Shown here: positions 4,446 to 5,721 of the stretch, one piece after another | How positions within the stretch are numbered: the stretch's first letter is position 1 | Layout of the letters: every line of letters begins with the position of its first letter | Source of the DNA: Candidatus Equibacterium intestinale | Lineage (GTDB): Bacteria > Bacteroidota > Bacteroidia > Bacteroidales > UBA932 | Length of the DNA: 5,721 nucleotides | NCBI GenBank assembly: GCA_018064305.1 | Contig: JAGHVP010000013.1 | Location: forward strand, 1-5,721 | Direction of reading: 5' to 3' | The notes under the pieces: generated by a model | Databases searched by the model: none | What the model was told of the DNA's origin: nothing | What the model saw: only the letters and a program-made list of their open reading frames with translations | Position numbers and translations under genes: made by a program

Positions 4446-5721
4446 ATGGAAATAAAACGCCTGTTTGATTATATCGATCATCTGCAGCAGGATATTCCCG
4501 CCAAAAGCGATCTGTTCGCAAGAAGCATCCGCGGGCAGTGGGTGACATACAGCACAGAAGATTTCGTAAACTACTCATACTTAGTAGCACGCGGTCTTCT
4601 TGCACTTGGTTACGGCAAAGGCACCAAGGTAATCGACATCTGCAACAACCGCCCCGAGTGGAACTTCATCGATATGGGTACGGCACTGTCAGGAATGATT
4701 CACGTTCCTGTATACACCACCCTCAGCCACGACGACTATCTCTACATCTTCAACAACTCCGATGCAGAGGTCATCTTCATCGGCAATCTCTCCCTCTACA
4801 AGAAGATTGCCCCGATAGTAGACGAGATGGACCATCCCGCCAAAGTCATCCTGATTGACGAAAGCGACGAAATCTTCTGCTTCAAGAACTTGTGCGGAGA
4901 AGGAGACAAAGAGAAAGAGAAGTGGAATGAAATCATCAAGCGCAACAAAAAGGAAATAGACGAGAACGACTGTGCATCAATCGTTTATACATCCGGCACC
5001 ACCGGCCGCCCCAAAGGTGTGATGCTGTCACACCGCAACCTCATCTTTGATGCACACGGCCACGCTATACGCCACATCTACAACCACACCCACAAGGCAC
5101 TCAGCTTCCTTCCCCTCTGCCACGCGTACGAGCGCACCATGCTCTACGACCAGATGGAGCTTGGAATGAGCGTATATTACGCCGAGGGTCTGGGCACCAT
5201 CGCAGCCGACCTGGCATCAAGCCACGCCGATGGATTCTGCGCTGTGCCGCGTGTGATGGAAATGATGTACGACAAACTCGAAGCTGCCGGAAAGAGCCTC
5301 AAGGGCTTTGCCAAATGGATTTACGGCCGCGCCTGGAAGTTTGCCACCGAGTTTGACAACTACAAGAAGAATCCGATATATCTTCTACGTCACGCACTGT
5401 TCGACAAGCTTGTCTACAGCAAATGGCGCGACAACCTCGGTGGTCACGAGATGGTCATCGTAAGCGGCGGATCGTCAATCCAGCCCAAGATTGTGAAGTG
5501 CTTCTGCGCTGCAAAGCTCCGCATCTACGAAGGCTATGGAATGACCGAATCATCACCTGTCATTGCAGTGAACAGCCCAAAGGAAGGTATCAACCATATC
5601 GGCACCGTAGGCCGCCCCATCGACGGCACTGAATGCGTTATTGCAGAAGACGGAGAGATCCTGACCCGCGGCCCGCACGTGATGCTCGGCTACTACAAGG
5701 CTCCCGAACTCACTGCTGAAA
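4446..5721 (+). CDS. AMP-forming long-chain acyl-CoA synthetase, N-terminal 425 residues, cut by window edge
   Basis: Activates a fatty acid with ATP to acyl-AMP and then forms the CoA thioester; feeds exogenous or recycled fatty acids to phospholipid synthesis or degradation. The frame is open from ATG 4446 to the right edge. Adenylate-forming signatures: P-loop YTSGTTGRPKGVMLSHRN from residue 181, FLPLCHAYER near 219-228, YEGYGMTESSPV from 361, VGRPIDG near 388-394 and RGPHVMLGYYK at 408-418. The length and the EGYGMTES motif fit the roughly 600-residue FAA1/FadD15 type, so the TGD motif and the C-terminal lid with the catalytic lysine lie outside. There is no transmembrane segment in the visible part; a K/E-rich linker at about 151-175 precedes the P-loop. 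ATG 4446 has its own promoter and an AGGAAAAAGG stretch just upstream. Chain-length specificity cannot be judged. It might be annotated fadD. Confidence 0.94.
   Translation, partial: MEIKRLFDYIDHLQQDIPAKSDLFARSIRGQWVTYSTEDFVNYSYLVARGLLALGYGKGTKVIDICNNRPEWNFIDMGTALSGMIHVPVYTTLSHDDYLYIFNNSDAEVIFIGNLSLYKKIAPIVDEMDHPAKVILIDESDEIFCFKNLCGEGDKEKEKWNEIIKRNKKEIDENDCASIVYTSGTTGRPKGVMLSHRNLIFDAHGHAIRHIYNHTHKALSFLPLCHAYERTMLYDQMELGMSVYYAEGLGTIAADLASSHADGFCAVPRVMEMMYDKLEAAGKSLKGFAKWIYGRAWKFATEFDNYKKNPIYLLRHALFDKLVYSKWRDNLGGHEMVIVSGGSSIQPKIVKCFCAAKLRIYEGYGMTESSPVIAVNSPKEGINHIGTVGRPIDGTECVIAEDGEILTRGPHVMLGYYKAPELTAE

Noticed and set aside
1..5721. Novel defence, mobile or secretion system
   Set aside because: Every long open stretch is accounted for by well-known housekeeping families; no transposase, integrase, repeat array, toxin-antitoxin pair or long unexplained gap was seen.

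Overview
The window reads as an ordinary chromosomal housekeeping segment from a Bacteroidota bacterium, most likely of the order Bacteroidales. The evidence is the promoter style (TAnnTTTG -7 boxes just upstream of sufS, gcvH and the acyl-CoA synthetase gene, and a one-mismatch version before ruvA), A/T-rich leaders mostly lacking a Shine-Dalgarno sequence, a single-chain glycyl-tRNA synthetase, and a Bacteroidota-like ruvA/gcvH neighbourhood. Coding DNA is about half G+C and the intergenic gaps are strongly A+T rich. I cannot name a genus from sequence alone. I found no tRNA, rRNA, CRISPR, insertion sequence, phage gene or long repeat, and no stretch over 300 bases lacks a gene.

Left part (1-3255, minus strand): one tightly packed unit, in transcription order sufS, sufE, a MIP18/DUF59 (SufT/YitW-like) gene, folK and glycyl-tRNA synthetase, the last running off the left edge. 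sufS and sufE overlap by 4 bases (ATGA) and the other gaps are 6, 10 and 7 bases, so a single polycistronic mRNA is likely. The first three genes are iron-sulfur cluster biogenesis: SufS takes sulfur from cysteine, SufE accepts and relays it, and the DUF59 protein probably helps cluster assembly or delivery. The SufBCD scaffold genes are not here.

Centre (3256-3317): a 62-base divergent intergenic region carrying probable back-to-back promoters for sufS (minus) and ruvA (plus). The predicted start sites lie so close that the two promoters probably overlap.

Right part (plus strand): ruvA (Holliday junction binding), then gcvH (lipoyl carrier of the glycine cleavage system) after a 46-base gap with its own promoter, then a textbook rho-independent terminator. 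Immediately after the terminator T-tract lies a promoter for an AMP-forming long-chain acyl-CoA synthetase that runs off the right edge.

No previously undescribed system is evident. The most notable points are the direct ruvA-gcvH junction, where many Bacteroidota carry sprA/sov of the type IX secretion system, the overlapping divergent sufS/ruvA promoters, the suf genes sharing an apparent operon with folK and glycyl-tRNA synthetase away from sufBCD, and two Shine-Dalgarno-like sites in a lineage that rarely uses them.
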